This document shows positions 17,349 through 25,763 of a DNA stretch of 64,000 bases, one piece after another (position 1 is the stretch's first letter; the number at the start of each line of letters is the position of its first letter). A program made the position numbers and the translations under genes. The stretch is taken from contig CP073016.1 of assembly GCA_025370075.1 (NCBI GenBank), forward strand, positions 496,001 through 560,000, given 5' to 3'. The notes beneath the pieces were generated by a model that was not told the DNA's origin, ran no database searches, and worked only from the letters and a program-made list of their open reading frames with translations. The stretch is from Chryseotalea sp. WA131a (lineage in GTDB: Bacteria; Bacteroidota; Bacteroidia; Cytophagales; Cyclobacteriaceae).

Positions 17349-17927
17349 ATGACCATTCAAGAAAAAGTAGAAGCAGTTGAGAAAGTTTTCAAAAAACTGG
17401 ATGAACAAATCGCTGAACTCCAATCATGGTCAGGCTTGCACTGCAAATGGGGCTGTGGCAAATGCTGTTTCAAACCCGATATTGAATCCACCATTTTGGA
17501 ATTTTTACCCTTTGCTTTTTATCTGTATCAAAACAAGTTGGCCGAGCAGTGGCTACGTAAACTAAAAGCCTCTGATTCTTCCATTTGCTTGATTTTAAAT
17601 CCGACCCAAGCCACCGCTGGACTTTGTTCGGAATATCAATACCGTGGATTGATTTGCAGATTGTTTGGGTATTCGGCACGCACCAATAAGTACGATAAAA
17701 AAGAATTGGTGACGTGCCAAATCATTAAAACAGAGCAGCAAGCAGATTTTGAAAGAGCAGAGTTGGGAATTGCCAATGGCAGAGAAGTGCCCGTCATGAA
17801 TCAATACTACATGCAATTGCACGGCATCGATTTTGAGTTGACACGTGATTTTTATCCAATCAATAAAGCAATTGAAAAGGCCATTGAAACGGTTTTGGGG
17901 TATTTTGCTTATCGTGATGTAACCTAA
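17349..17927 (+). CDS. YkgJ family cysteine-cluster protein
   Basis: A 192-aa protein with the CxxxCGKCC cluster (CKWGCGKCC) near residue 37 and further cysteines in CSEYQYRGLICRLFGYS, the conserved YkgJ pattern that likely binds a metal or Fe-S centre. The function of the family is not firmly known. The ATG at 17349 is chosen over one at 17286 because the extension (about 21 residues) has no conserved content. It stands alone between a divergent glycosyltransferase and a hypothetical secreted protein. Confidence 0.85.
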   Translation: MTIQEKVEAVEKVFKKLDEQIAELQSWSGLHCKWGCGKCCFKPDIESTILEFLPFAFYLYQNKLAEQWLRKLKASDSSICLILNPTQATAGLCSEYQYRGLICRLFGYSARTNKYDKKELVTCQIIKTEQQADFERAELGIANGREVPVMNQYYMQLHGIDFELTRDFYPINKAIEKAIETVLGYFAYRDVT

Positions 17928-17963
17928 CGAAGCGATTAAAGTATATTGAATTAAGAATTTACC

Positions 17964-18404
17964 ATGAATAGGATGTTAATTATATCTATTTTGATTCTAG
18001 GATTTTTTAGAAGTTTTAGCCAAACCAACGAAAGACAATACATATTCAATCAATTGGAAAAAATCTATTCTCAAGAGGTAGACGAAAAATTTGAAAGATT
18101 CACTCCAACTATTGATGAAATTAAGATAGCAGACAGTCTCATTCAGTTTCACGTTACGGAGAAAGCACATGAATATTCTTGGGCTGAAAAGATTTCCAAC
18201 TACAGTTCTTACTATAGGCAGTATGTAGGACACATAAATGAAAAAGGTGAAAAAATATTATTCACTAACAGTTTTTGCAAATGGGAAAGTAATTGGAGAA
18301 GTGAAATCATTAGCTACATGGGCGGAGGTTCTTGCTTTTTTACGATTAAAGTTAATGTTGATAAGAAATTGACCTATGACTTAAAAGTAAATGCGCCAAA
18401 ATGA
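17964..18404 (+). CDS. hypothetical secreted protein
   Basis: A 146-aa protein with a clear signal peptide (MNRMLIISILILGFF, cleavage after the SFSQ region). The mature part is about 125 residues with the recognisable pattern YYRQYVGHINEKGEKILFTNSFC and a C-terminal GGGSCFFTIKVNVDKK strand, which I have seen as a conserved hypothetical family of Bacteroidota without assigned function. Two Cys could form a disulfide in the periplasm. It is followed by a terminator-like hairpin, so it is probably a separate unit from the thioredoxin gene. Confidence 0.7.
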   Translation: MNRMLIISILILGFFRSFSQTNERQYIFNQLEKIYSQEVDEKFERFTPTIDEIKIADSLIQFHVTEKAHEYSWAEKISNYSSYYRQYVGHINEKGEKILFTNSFCKWESNWRSEIISYMGGGSCFFTIKVNVDKKLTYDLKVNAPK

Positions 18405-18412
18405 TAGTTTAT

Positions 18413-18436
18413 GTAACCCTTGGCTATTAGGGTTAC
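18413..18436 (+). terminator. terminator-like hairpin
   Basis: GTAACCCT (18413-18420) and AGGGTTAC (18429-18436) form a perfect 8-bp stem with an 8-base loop right after the hypothetical secreted gene. The following T content is weak (TTCATTGG), so termination efficiency is uncertain. Confidence 0.5.
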
Positions 18437-18466
18437 TTCATTGGCACTTTTGTTGATTAAAGCCGA

Positions 18467-18499
18467 TTGAGATTAGGCTAAAAATATTATCTAACTTTG
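18467..18499 (+). promoter_or_regulatory. Bacteroidota-type promoter of the thioredoxin-like gene
   Basis: TTG at 18467-18469 is followed after 22 bases by TAACTTTG (18492-18499), matching the TTG-N(17-23)-TAnnTTTG pattern. The ATG lies 19 bases further on at 18519, leaving a very short leader. Confidence 0.6.
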
Positions 18500-18518
18500 C
18501 CTTCTCATAAGAATCTGT

Positions 18519-19097
18519 ATGAAAAATGCCCTTCTGATTTTTTTAGTGCTTAGTTCAAATCTGCTGTTCGCTCAATCGGAGCAGCCCGCAGTGTCTGCTA
18601 AAGTGAATTGGCTTACTTTTGAACAAGCGGTGGAAAAATCCAAAACGGAAAAGCGGAAACTTTTTGTAGATGTTTATACAGATTGGTGTGGCTGGTGCAA
18701 GGTGATGGATAAAAACACGTTTGCAGAGCCTACCATTGCCAAATTATTGAACGAAAAATTCTATCCTGTAAAGTTTAATGCCGAGCAACGTGAGGATGTA
18801 GTGTTTCAAGGAACTACCTTTAAATTTATTCAGCAAGGCAATAATGGAGCGCATCAATTAGCGGCTGCTCTTTTGAACAATCAATTGAGCTATCCAACCG
18901 TTACTTTTATGGAAGAAGATTATTCAGGGGTATACCCCATTCCTGGGTATCGCAAGCCAGAAGAATTTCACCCTCTCTTGGTTTTCTTTTTAGAGAATCA
19001 ACATAAAAAAGGAGGAAATGCGTATGCTGATTTTTTGAAGACCTACAAGTCGCCTTACACTGCCACTGTTGTTAAGCAAGAAGGTTCGCGCCATTGA
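18519..19097 (+). CDS. periplasmic thioredoxin-fold protein (thioredoxin_7/DUF255-like)
   Basis: A 192-aa exported protein with signal peptide (MKNALLIFLVLSSNLLFAQ) and a thioredoxin fold. The active site is DWCGWCKVM with Cys 57 and Cys 60, followed by the NTFAEPTIAKLLNEKF helix and a cis-Pro equivalent at SYPTVTFM. The pattern WCGWCKxMDxxTF fits disulfide-handling thioredoxin_7 proteins, likely a periplasmic reductant or oxidant. It is transcribed from its own promoter and is followed by a convergent CHRD lipoprotein. Confidence 0.9.
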   Translation: MKNALLIFLVLSSNLLFAQSEQPAVSAKVNWLTFEQAVEKSKTEKRKLFVDVYTDWCGWCKVMDKNTFAEPTIAKLLNEKFYPVKFNAEQREDVVFQGTTFKFIQQGNNGAHQLAAALLNNQLSYPTVTFMEEDYSGVYPIPGYRKPEEFHPLLVFFLENQHKKGGNAYADFLKTYKSPYTATVVKQEGSRH

Positions 19098-19138
19098 AGA
19101 TTCTAAAAAAAACGATAGAAGGATCTGCTAATTACTCC

Positions 19139-19639
19139 TTAATTGCTAGCGCAAACGGCCACTCCAATCCTTCCATTCGGATTAGCCACAGCAGAACCGA
19201 TATTACCCGCTGCTAAAACAATATCTTTGGCTGGTCCCGTATCTGACAAATGTACTTTTATGCTGGCCTTTAGCTTCAGGAAATCGGCATAGCTGATTTT
19301 TGTCTCATCAGCCAACTGATTTACCACTGTTTCACTTTTCCCTGTGTTTCCAGTTAAAGGAGTTAACAAAGCTGCTACAGGCGCGCCAGAGGTGCTCATA
19401 TCGCCTAAGTGTAAATGAACGGGGTATTTAGCATCGCCACTGGTGCCTGTAAGTTCCACCTGCACCACGGCATTGCCGTCCCGCTTTTCTTGTAAAGTTA
19501 CCGTCCCCGAAATAGCATAGGTAGAGCCAGGTTGAAGTGCATAGGTAACTTGGTTGCCCGTAAATTCACTTATTTGCTCGCTTTTTTGGCAAGAACTAAT
19601 AATTAAAACAGCTACTGCCAGAACACCCCATGTTTTCAT
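19139..19639 (-). CDS. CHRD-domain-like lipoprotein
   Basis: A 166-aa exported lipoprotein (lipobox ISSC). The mature region resembles a CHRD beta-sandwich: repeated strands such as YAISGTVTLQEKRDGNAVVQVELTG, the block YPVHLHLGDMSTSGAPVAALLTPL with adjacent histidines, and a final NPNGRIGVAVC. CHRD domains are found in chordin and bacterial secreted proteins; function unknown. The ATG at 19639 gives a proper signal peptide; a longer frame from 19660 does not. It is divergent from the LPP20-like gene. Confidence 0.75.
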   Translation of the reverse strand: MKTWGVLAVAVLIISSCQKSEQISEFTGNQVTYALQPGSTYAISGTVTLQEKRDGNAVVQVELTGTSGDAKYPVHLHLGDMSTSGAPVAALLTPLTGNTGKSETVVNQLADETKISYADFLKLKASIKVHLSDTGPAKDIVLAAGNIGSAVANPNGRIGVAVCASN

Positions 19640-19701
19640 AGTCAAGCGTTTAATTCGCAATAAAGTTAAATAAAAAATTATTCATTGCACCAATTAGCCA
19701 T

Positions 19702-19709
19702 TAGCTTTG
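19702..19709 (+). promoter_or_regulatory. possible -7 element TAGCTTTG before the LPP20-like gene
   Basis: TAGCTTTG matches TAnnTTTG and lies 65 bases ahead of the GTG start at 19775. The nearest TTG (19685-19687) leaves only 14 bases of spacing, so the match is partial. Confidence 0.3.
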
Positions 19710-19774
19710 CTTACCGTTTTTGGCACGAGAAATGATTCGATTAAAAAAAACGAGCTAATTAGACCATTTATTCT

Positions 19775-21151
19775 GTGAAACGCACTTTATTTTTATTGCT
19801 GATTGCCGCTGGCTGTAGCCCATCGGTAACCAATACTTCCCTTAAAACCGACCTTCAAGACTCTAAACCTGCTTGGCTTAGCGCGAAGCCAGATCAATCG
19901 TTTTATTATATCGGAATTGGTAGAGGTATTAAAACTGGGACTGCTAATTATCTGCAAGCGGCAAAAAAAAGCGCTTTAGAGGATTTAGTTTCTGAAATCA
20001 AAGTTAATGTTTCGGGCACTTCTACCTTGAGCCAGATCGATGCCAACAAAGAATTTCAAGAGAAGTATGAGCAAATTATTAAGACCACCGCTGCTGATGA
20101 AATTGAAGAATTTGAACTAGTAGATTCTTGGCAAGACGAACGCAACTATTGGGTGTATTATCGTCTATCCAAGCAACGCTACAAAGAAATTAAAGACGAA
20201 CAGAAAAGGAATGCCGTAAGCATTGGGTTGGATTTTTTCACCAAAGCCAAACAAGCCGAGCGAAACAACGATCCGGTATTGGCGTTGGGATTTTATTACC
20301 AAGGCTTTCGCGCCATTGAAAAATATTTAGCGGAGCCCATTCGGTTAGAGTTTGAAGGAAGGGAAATTTTATTGACCAGCGAAGTAGTAGCCAACATGCA
20401 GTTGCTATTGGATAAAATGGAGATTTCAATAACACCAGCAGAAGTTTCTCTCAATAGAAGAGTTTCCATCGATGACCAATCCTTTATCGCAAAAGCCTAT
20501 GATAAAAAATCGAGAAAGATAATTTCAGATTTGCCGTTGCGGGCTTCTTTCGAAAAAGGTTCTGGCATTGTGTTTCCAGATTACAAAACAAATGCTGAAG
20601 GCTTGGCCAAAATATTGTTGACCAAAATCAGCTCGCGCGATTTGGAGCAAACGGTTTCAATTAAAGTAAACCCACTGAGTTTTGCTGGAGGCTCGGCTAC
20701 TAAGATTGATTCGTTGGTAGTTCAAAAATTGGTAGTGCCACGTGCTACTATTTTATTGAAGGTACAGCGGCCGTTGGTTTATGTGGCTTCGATTGAAAAA
20801 AGCTTGGGCAATCCAAAAGCCAACCAGCAAATTACCAACCGCATCAAAAACTATCTAACGAATGCAGGTTTTGAATTCACCGACCAAAAGGGGAAGGCCG
20901 AACTGGCTTTGGATGTTGACGCTAACTCTGAAAAGGGAGCCGTTTCGGGCAGTATTTTTATAACCTATGTTACAGCCGTTATTCGGGTTTCTTCCGTTAA
21001 AGACAACAAAGAGATTTATGCCACCACCCTCGATCGGATTAAAGGATTTAGCCTGGATTACGAACGGTCAAGTCAGGAGGCTTATAATAAATCGCTGGAC
21101 GTATTGGAAAAAGAGAAACTTCCTGAATTGTTGAACTCAATTTTACAATGA
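19775..21151 (+). CDS. LPP20-family lipoprotein with large C-terminal domain
   Basis: A 458-aa lipoprotein (lipobox AAGC) starting at a GTG. Residues about 30-150 are an LPP20 domain, with the tell-tale KPAWLSAKPDQSFYYIGIG, LQAAKKSALEDLVSEIKVNVSG and WVYYRLSKQRY. A helical hinge (about 165-225) precedes two beta-rich domains (about 230-330 and 335-455) that resemble Ig-like and LPP20/SIMPL-type folds. LPP20 proteins are periplasmic/outer-membrane lipoproteins studied mainly in Helicobacter; their cellular role in this phylum is unknown. A second, smaller LPP20-like gene follows 80 bases downstream, so they probably function together. Confidence 0.75.
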   Translation: MKRTLFLLLIAAGCSPSVTNTSLKTDLQDSKPAWLSAKPDQSFYYIGIGRGIKTGTANYLQAAKKSALEDLVSEIKVNVSGTSTLSQIDANKEFQEKYEQIIKTTAADEIEEFELVDSWQDERNYWVYYRLSKQRYKEIKDEQKRNAVSIGLDFFTKAKQAERNNDPVLALGFYYQGFRAIEKYLAEPIRLEFEGREILLTSEVVANMQLLLDKMEISITPAEVSLNRRVSIDDQSFIAKAYDKKSRKIISDLPLRASFEKGSGIVFPDYKTNAEGLAKILLTKISSRDLEQTVSIKVNPLSFAGGSATKIDSLVVQKLVVPRATILLKVQRPLVYVASIEKSLGNPKANQQITNRIKNYLTNAGFEFTDQKGKAELALDVDANSEKGAVSGSIFITYVTAVIRVSSVKDNKEIYATTLDRIKGFSLDYERSSQEAYNKSLDVLEKEKLPELLNSILQ

Positions 21152-21231
21152 TTTAATAATCAAGAAAACAGGTTAAAAAGTATGGCCTATAAATTGCATT
21201 AACTAAATTGCTAACCAAATAACTAACAAAT

Positions 21232-21801
21232 ATGAAAAGAATAGCAAATTATTCGCTCGTGATAGTAGCTGCTGCGGCTGCAATAATCAGCGGCTGTAAA
21301 GCCAAACAAAAAACACCTGATGGCGAAAAAGAAGTGATCGTACCTTGCTCGGGACCAGATTTCTTTACCAACAACAAAGTATTTCGCGCCAATTCTATTG
21401 GTGAGAGCATGGATCAGGTGACTTCTAAAAAGAAAGCTCTGACCAATGCGCGTAACGAACTAGCTCAATCTATTCAGACTACTGTTAAAACAGTTACAGA
21501 TAATTATACCAATTCTCGCTCAATGAATCGTAAAGAAGAATTGGAGCAAAAATTTGAGCAGTTGAACCGTGAGGTGGTAGAGCAAACTTTACAAGGCGTG
21601 CGCACCATTTGCGAAAAGTTAGTTCAAACAAAAGACGGTAACTACAAAACCTATATCGCCATTGAACTTTCGGCTGATGATTTAGTAAAGCAATATAACC
21701 AACGCTTATCTACCGATGACCGTTTGAAAATCGACTACGATTACGAAAAATTTAAGGATACCTTCAATCAAGAAATGGAAAAGAGATCAAAAGGAAACTA
21801 A
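21232..21801 (+). CDS. small LPP20-like lipoprotein
   Basis: A 189-aa lipoprotein (lipobox ISGC, signal of about 21 residues). The mature portion has the LPP20-like order CSGPDFFTNNKVFRANSIGES, KKALTNARNELAQSIQ and KTYIAIELSADD, with a long amphipathic helix between (about residues 85-125). It is the second gene of an apparent two-gene unit with the larger LPP20 lipoprotein and is followed by a strong intrinsic terminator at 21824, which closes the unit. Confidence 0.75.
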   Translation: MKRIANYSLVIVAAAAAIISGCKAKQKTPDGEKEVIVPCSGPDFFTNNKVFRANSIGESMDQVTSKKKALTNARNELAQSIQTTVKTVTDNYTNSRSMNRKEELEQKFEQLNREVVEQTLQGVRTICEKLVQTKDGNYKTYIAIELSADDLVKQYNQRLSTDDRLKIDYDYEKFKDTFNQEMEKRSKGN

Positions 21802-21823
21802 GTCTCTGCTTCAGTCATTCGTA

Positions 21824-21851
21824 AAATCCCGACCTAAAATCGGGATTTTTT
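21824..21851 (+). terminator. intrinsic terminator of the LPP20 unit
   Basis: AAATCCCGA (21824-21832) pairs with TCGGGATTT (21840-21848) across a 7-base loop and runs into a T-tract. It follows the small LPP20-like gene by 23 bases. Confidence 0.85.
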
Positions 21852-21870
21852 ATTTTACTATTTTTGATAC

Positions 21871-22277
21871 ATGCCTGGCTATTCAGGTACACCGTTGCTC
21901 AAGAAATTAGGTCTTAAAGAAGGAGATAGCATTTATCTTTTCAATGAGCCCAAAGAATACCTCAATTGGATTTCACCGCTGCCCAAGAATGTTCAAGTGA
22001 AGCAACGGCCTCAGAAAGATTCAGTCCAATTTGCTCATGTTTTTGCTTTAGACAGCAAAATATTTCAAGCGCAATTTCTGAAAGCAAGAGACGGCCTCGC
22101 CAAAACAGGCATGCTCTGGATATCATGGCCAAAAAGGCTTCCAAGATTGCAACGGATCTAGATGAAAACATTATTCGCGATTTTGGTTTGAAGAATGGTT
22201 TGGTAGATGTGAAGGTCTGCGCAGTGAGCGAGGTATGGTCAGGATTGAAGTTTGTGTATCGCGTGAAGGACCGATAA
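21871..22277 (+). pseudogene. DUF3052 family protein split by a -1 frameshift
   Basis: The first frame (21871-22161) gives GYSGTPLLKKLGLKEGDS and ends GMLWISWPKR; the next frame carries KASKIATDLDENIIRDFGL, NGLVDVKVCAVSEVWSGLKF and VYRVKDR. Together they are one standard DUF3052 protein of about 135 residues. The break is at a run of five A (22131-22135); six A would read WISWPKKASKIATDL and restore the frame. No residue of the conserved core is lost, so a base-calling indel is plausible. Family function is unknown. The gene abuts the stop codon of the convergent CAP gene. Confidence 0.88.
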
Positions 22278-22838
22278 TTAGAATTTCTCTGCAAAGTCCA
22301 TGACACAATTGAATCCGTATTTTTTGTGTTTTTCGATAGCAATCCCAATGTAATGCAGGCGAGGCTCAAGTATATTTTTTCGATGCCCCAAATTTTCGAT
22401 TCCGTCATCAATCAATAGCGACATCACAATGTCGATTGGTTCAACATTCCCGTAGTCACAATTTTCAGCAACTGCGCCTTTGGCTTTGGCCCGTTCGCGT
22501 AAGCGCTTATCAAAGGTTACTCCGTTGCTGCTGGTGTGCCCTACTTTGTTTTTGGTACCCATATCGATAGCGTGAGCTTCGGCCGTTGCCGTTAAAGCTG
22601 AAGAAAGTTGCAAACTTTCTACTTTGTCCCTGGTTTTTAAATCATTCACCAATGAAATGGCAAAACGATTTTTTGTTAGCTCATGCTTTTCAATATAAGG
22701 ATTTAGGTATTCCGTAAGAAAAGATTGTGGATTCGTTCGCGCAATGTTTAATAGCTCTAGTACTTTTTCAATCTTATCTTGGCCGAAACAAGAGGAGGCA
22801 AGCAACATCAAGAAGCAAATAGATAGTGCTCTTTTCAT
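22278..22838 (-). CDS. secreted CAP (SCP/PR-1) domain protein
   Basis: A 186-aa exported protein: signal peptide at MKRALSICFLMLLASSCFG and then a CAP domain (about 25-186). The domain shows LLNIARTNPQSFL, SLQLSSALTATAEAHAIDMG, the active-site block VGHTSSNGVTFDKRL, and the ENLGHRKNILEP and GFNCVMDFAEKF ends. In bacteria these proteins are extracellular and of mixed function. The Cys in the signal leader (SSC) could be a lipidation site instead of a signal peptidase I site. The ATG at 22838 is chosen over an upstream start at 22910 that would overlap pyrE. Confidence 0.87.
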   Translation of the reverse strand: MKRALSICFLMLLASSCFGQDKIEKVLELLNIARTNPQSFLTEYLNPYIEKHELTKNRFAISLVNDLKTRDKVESLQLSSALTATAEAHAIDMGTKNKVGHTSSNGVTFDKRLRERAKAKGAVAENCDYGNVEPIDIVMSLLIDDGIENLGHRKNILEPRLHYIGIAIEKHKKYGFNCVMDFAEKF

Positions 22839-22911
22839 ATTTAACAACCTTGTTCGAATTAGGTGTTGGAGGATTAAGGCAACAAAGAGCCAGAAACTAG
22901 TGAGAACCACA

Positions 22912-23559
22912 TTACTTCCAATTGGCTGGATCCAACCGCCACGATTTTACATAAATCAATTGATCTTCGTCTAAATATTTTTGTTGAATTGCTTCAGGCA
23001 ACAAATGGCTGAAGTCACTTAGACATATCAATGGCACTTTTTCTTCGGCAAATGCTTTCTCACTAGCCTCAAAGCCATAAGTAAAAATGGCGACCATCCC
23101 AATTACTTTAAACCCTGCCTCGCGCATGGCCTGAGCCGCTTTTAATGAACTTCCTCCTGTGGAGATCAGATCTTCGATCAACACTACCTTTTGGCCTTTC
23201 TCAATCTTTCCTTCAATTAAATTGCCCATGCCGTGTTCCTTTGGTTTAGGACGAACGTAAACAAAGGGCAAGCCCATCTCTTCAGCCACCAGCGCGCCTT
23301 GCGGTATGCCGGCTGTGGCTACCCCAGCAATACATTCCGCTTGCGGAAAATGTTCGCGTATAGCTTGTACCAAACTGTGCTTGATATAGGTACGAATGAG
23401 TGGGTAGGAAAGCGCCAACCGATTATCGCAATAGATGGGGGATTTCCAACCTGAACTCCATGTAAAGGGGGTTTTGATGTTTAGTTTGATGGCGCCAATC
23501 TGCAGCAGCTTGCTGGCAATTTCGGTGGCCGTTTTTTCTTGAATAGTAATCATGCTCAT
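22912..23559 (-). CDS. pyrE: orotate phosphoribosyltransferase
   Basis: A 215-aa type I PRTase that makes orotidine monophosphate from orotate and PRPP in pyrimidine synthesis. It has the FTWSSGWKSPIYCDNR segment, the VRPKPKEHGMGNLIEG flexible loop, and the PRPP motif VVLIEDLISTGGSSLKAA. I start at the ATG opening MSMITIQ (23559); another ATG two codons in is equally possible. The Nudix gene lies divergently at 23707. It is not part of a pyrimidine operon here. Confidence 0.96.
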   Translation of the reverse strand: MSMITIQEKTATEIASKLLQIGAIKLNIKTPFTWSSGWKSPIYCDNRLALSYPLIRTYIKHSLVQAIREHFPQAECIAGVATAGIPQGALVAEEMGLPFVYVRPKPKEHGMGNLIEGKIEKGQKVVLIEDLISTGGSSLKAAQAMREAGFKVIGMVAIFTYGFEASEKAFAEEKVPLICLSDFSHLLPEAIQQKYLDEDQLIYVKSWRLDPANWK

Positions 23560-23706
23560 AGGGCGGCAAGTTAGAATGAAAGCATTACTCCTCAAATATG
23601 AGCCACTAATGATTTTTAAGTAATGTGATGTTTTGGTTGTTTTTTAGTTGTGAGATTGCGAATAATTTATGTTTTTGCGCTGTTAAAAACCTGATTGAGC
23701 AGTTGA

Positions 23707-24387
23707 ATGAATTTGTTCGTAAATGACATACCCGTCCGCATTCTAAAAGCCAATGAAAAGGCACTTTCAGGTCATTATAACTATGAAATTGATGCTTCCA
23801 AAGAGGCGATTTCAAAAGCTAAGCTGATCAACCATGTTTGGCTACACCATGCTGCCATAAAAGATATGGACAATGTATTTGACCTACTCAATTCAAAAGT
23901 GCCCACCAATCTGTTGTCTTTAACCATCAGCATCAATGATTACTTGGGTTTTATGGAGTACTTAAAAGACAGGTATAAAGTAATTAAAGCGGCCGGTGGG
24001 TTGGTGCGAAAGAAAGATAAATTTTTGATTATTTATCGGATGAAGAAGTGGGATTTGCCAAAAGGGAAAAAAGAAAGCGGAGAGCGCTCATCCGAAACCG
24101 CTGTACGCGAAGTAGAGGAGGAGTGCAATGTGAAGGTAAAACTAGGCTCTAAAATTTGCACTACGTGGCACACCTACACCATGGGCAAGAGCAACATGCT
24201 CAAAAAAACAAAATGGTATAAAATGGATTTGATTGATGACTCGAACAGCAAGCCGAGTTTAGAGGAGGATATTGAAGAGCTTCGTTGGATGACGGAGAAG
24301 GAAGTATATCACGCCCTCGAGAATTCGTATAAATCCATTCGTTTCGTTTTTGAAGAATACTACCGAAAGCGCGAGAAGGTTTCTTAG
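23707..24387 (+). CDS. Nudix hydrolase with N-terminal extension
   Basis: A 226-aa protein. The Nudix box is GKKESGERSSETAVREVEEECNV, matching GX5EX7REUXEEXGU except that Cys replaces the last Gly. The Nudix fold occupies about residues 95-220. Residues 1-95 form an extra N-terminal domain, common in the Bacteroidota version of this protein found beside pyrE. The substrate is unknown. Divergent from pyrE and convergent with coaD. Confidence 0.88.
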   Translation: MNLFVNDIPVRILKANEKALSGHYNYEIDASKEAISKAKLINHVWLHHAAIKDMDNVFDLLNSKVPTNLLSLTISINDYLGFMEYLKDRYKVIKAAGGLVRKKDKFLIIYRMKKWDLPKGKKESGERSSETAVREVEEECNVKVKLGSKICTTWHTYTMGKSNMLKKTKWYKMDLIDDSNSKPSLEEDIEELRWMTEKEVYHALENSYKSIRFVFEEYYRKREKVS

Positions 24388-24409
24388 GTCAGTTTCTTAA
24401 GCCAATTAG

Positions 24410-24868
24410 TCATTCTAATTTATAAGGCAAAAAGCCTGACACATCACCGTTGTATCGATGTACTTCTCTTATTATGGAAGAACTGAGCGATGCCCATTCG
24501 GGTGAGGTTATCAAAAAAACAGATTCAAGCGATTTGTTTAAATGGCGGTTTACTTGCGCGATGCTGTTTTCATACTCAAAATCGGTGGTGTTGCGCAACC
24601 CTCTTAATAAATAATTTGCGCCATTTCTTTTGGCATACTCGGCTGTTAACTCTGAATAGGTTTGAACTTTTATTTGAGGATGCTTTTGAAAGGTCTCTTG
24701 TATTTTGCTGATCATAAAATCAATCGGGAAATAGCGATTGCTTTTGCCGCTGTTGTACCCGATGGCAATGATGATCTCATCAAACAAAGTTAATCCTCGC
24801 AGCACGATATCATGATGGCCATTGGTAAAAGGATCGAATGAGCCTGGAAACAAAGCAACTTTTTTCAT
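24410..24868 (-). CDS. coaD: phosphopantetheine adenylyltransferase
   Basis: A 152-aa enzyme that transfers AMP to 4'-phosphopantetheine to make dephospho-CoA. It has GSFDPFTNGHHDIV with the TxGH nucleotide motif, RGLRNTTDFEYE with the pantetheine-contacting Arg, and the C-terminal SSSIIREVHRYNGDVSGFLP (ISSTxIR-like) motif. Length is standard. Start ATG follows the DUF3822 gene by seven bases on the same strand. They are commonly neighbours in this phylum. Confidence 0.97.
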   Translation of the reverse strand: MKKVALFPGSFDPFTNGHHDIVLRGLTLFDEIIIAIGYNSGKSNRYFPIDFMISKIQETFQKHPQIKVQTYSELTAEYAKRNGANYLLRGLRNTTDFEYENSIAQVNRHLNKSLESVFLITSPEWASLSSSIIREVHRYNGDVSGFLPYKLE

Positions 24869-24875
24869 TCACCAA

Positions 24876-25763
24876 TCAGCTGAGCAGGTCAAGCGAATAT
24901 AAATCGAAAAACTGATGCTCTTGCACATCGTCAAACATGTAGCCAAAACTCATGTGAGTTGGTCTTCCACCAAACGAAACATTGCGTACGTATTTTACAA
25001 ATTCAAGGTAGTGCGGAGAGTTCTTTCCGATGTATCCCCACAGCATTACTTCGCTGGTTTGCTGATCCATGCCCACTGTTTTCATCACCAACATGATGTA
25101 TTTTACGTAATCAGCGAATTGGTGAATAATGAATTGGTTGTAGTAAATCAATTTCCCTTTGTCGGCCGAGATCAAGTGCATTTTAAAGCGATCGACATAG
25201 ACATACAAAGGAGTTGATGTTGATGATTTGCTGATTTGGATCACGCCCTCAATCAAAGCAGCCGACTGATGAAAAATTTTTAATTGCGTATTTTGATAGC
25301 TGGATTGAAGCCATTCTAAAATCAACTTTTGCATGGAAAACACCGTAGTGATCGCCAATGAATTGTTTTCGCAATGCAAAATGTTTTCGAGTGCTGAGTC
25401 AACCGAAGCATTAAACTTTAAATACTCAGCCGAATTTTCTTCAAGAAACAGAGCTTTCGGCAACTGAATGAACTTATTATTCTTGATCGAGATTTTTACC
25501 TCCCTCCAAAAACCAGCTTGTAAAAACTCATGCGCATCGAACAGTGCTTTTAAGAGATTAAGCAGCTCGTGATAAGAATTCAATTCGCTCAGAACATAGT
25601 CTTCAAAAAAAAGTAGCCGGTTATCGTTTTCAGCGACAACGGCTACTTGAAAATCTCTAATCCCTAGTTGTATCAACAGCCTGTATTGATGAAGGTTATC
25701 TTCATCAAACCGGTCGTCTTTGACCTTCTTTATTAACTTATAATTCGCTCCGGTGGTTTGCAA
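24876..25763 (-). CDS. DUF3822 family protein
   Basis: A 295-aa cytosolic protein of a family largely confined to Bacteroidota. It has an ASKHA-like arrangement of alternating strands (for example QLGIRDFQVAVVAENDNRLLF and TPLYVYVDRFKMHLISADKGKLIYYNQF), which suggests an actin/hexokinase-like fold, but no catalytic motif is clear. The start is a TTG at 25763 placed directly after the TGA of the upstream gene, with no in-frame ATG nearby, so coupled reinitiation is likely. The gene precedes coaD, a pairing seen in other members. Confidence 0.8.
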   Translation of the reverse strand: MQTTGANYKLIKKVKDDRFDEDNLHQYRLLIQLGIRDFQVAVVAENDNRLLFFEDYVLSELNSYHELLNLLKALFDAHEFLQAGFWREVKISIKNNKFIQLPKALFLEENSAEYLKFNASVDSALENILHCENNSLAITTVFSMQKLILEWLQSSYQNTQLKIFHQSAALIEGVIQISKSSTSTPLYVYVDRFKMHLISADKGKLIYYNQFIIHQFADYVKYIMLVMKTVGMDQQTSEVMLWGYIGKNSPHYLEFVKYVRNVSFGGRPTHMSFGYMFDDVQEHQFFDLYSLDLLS

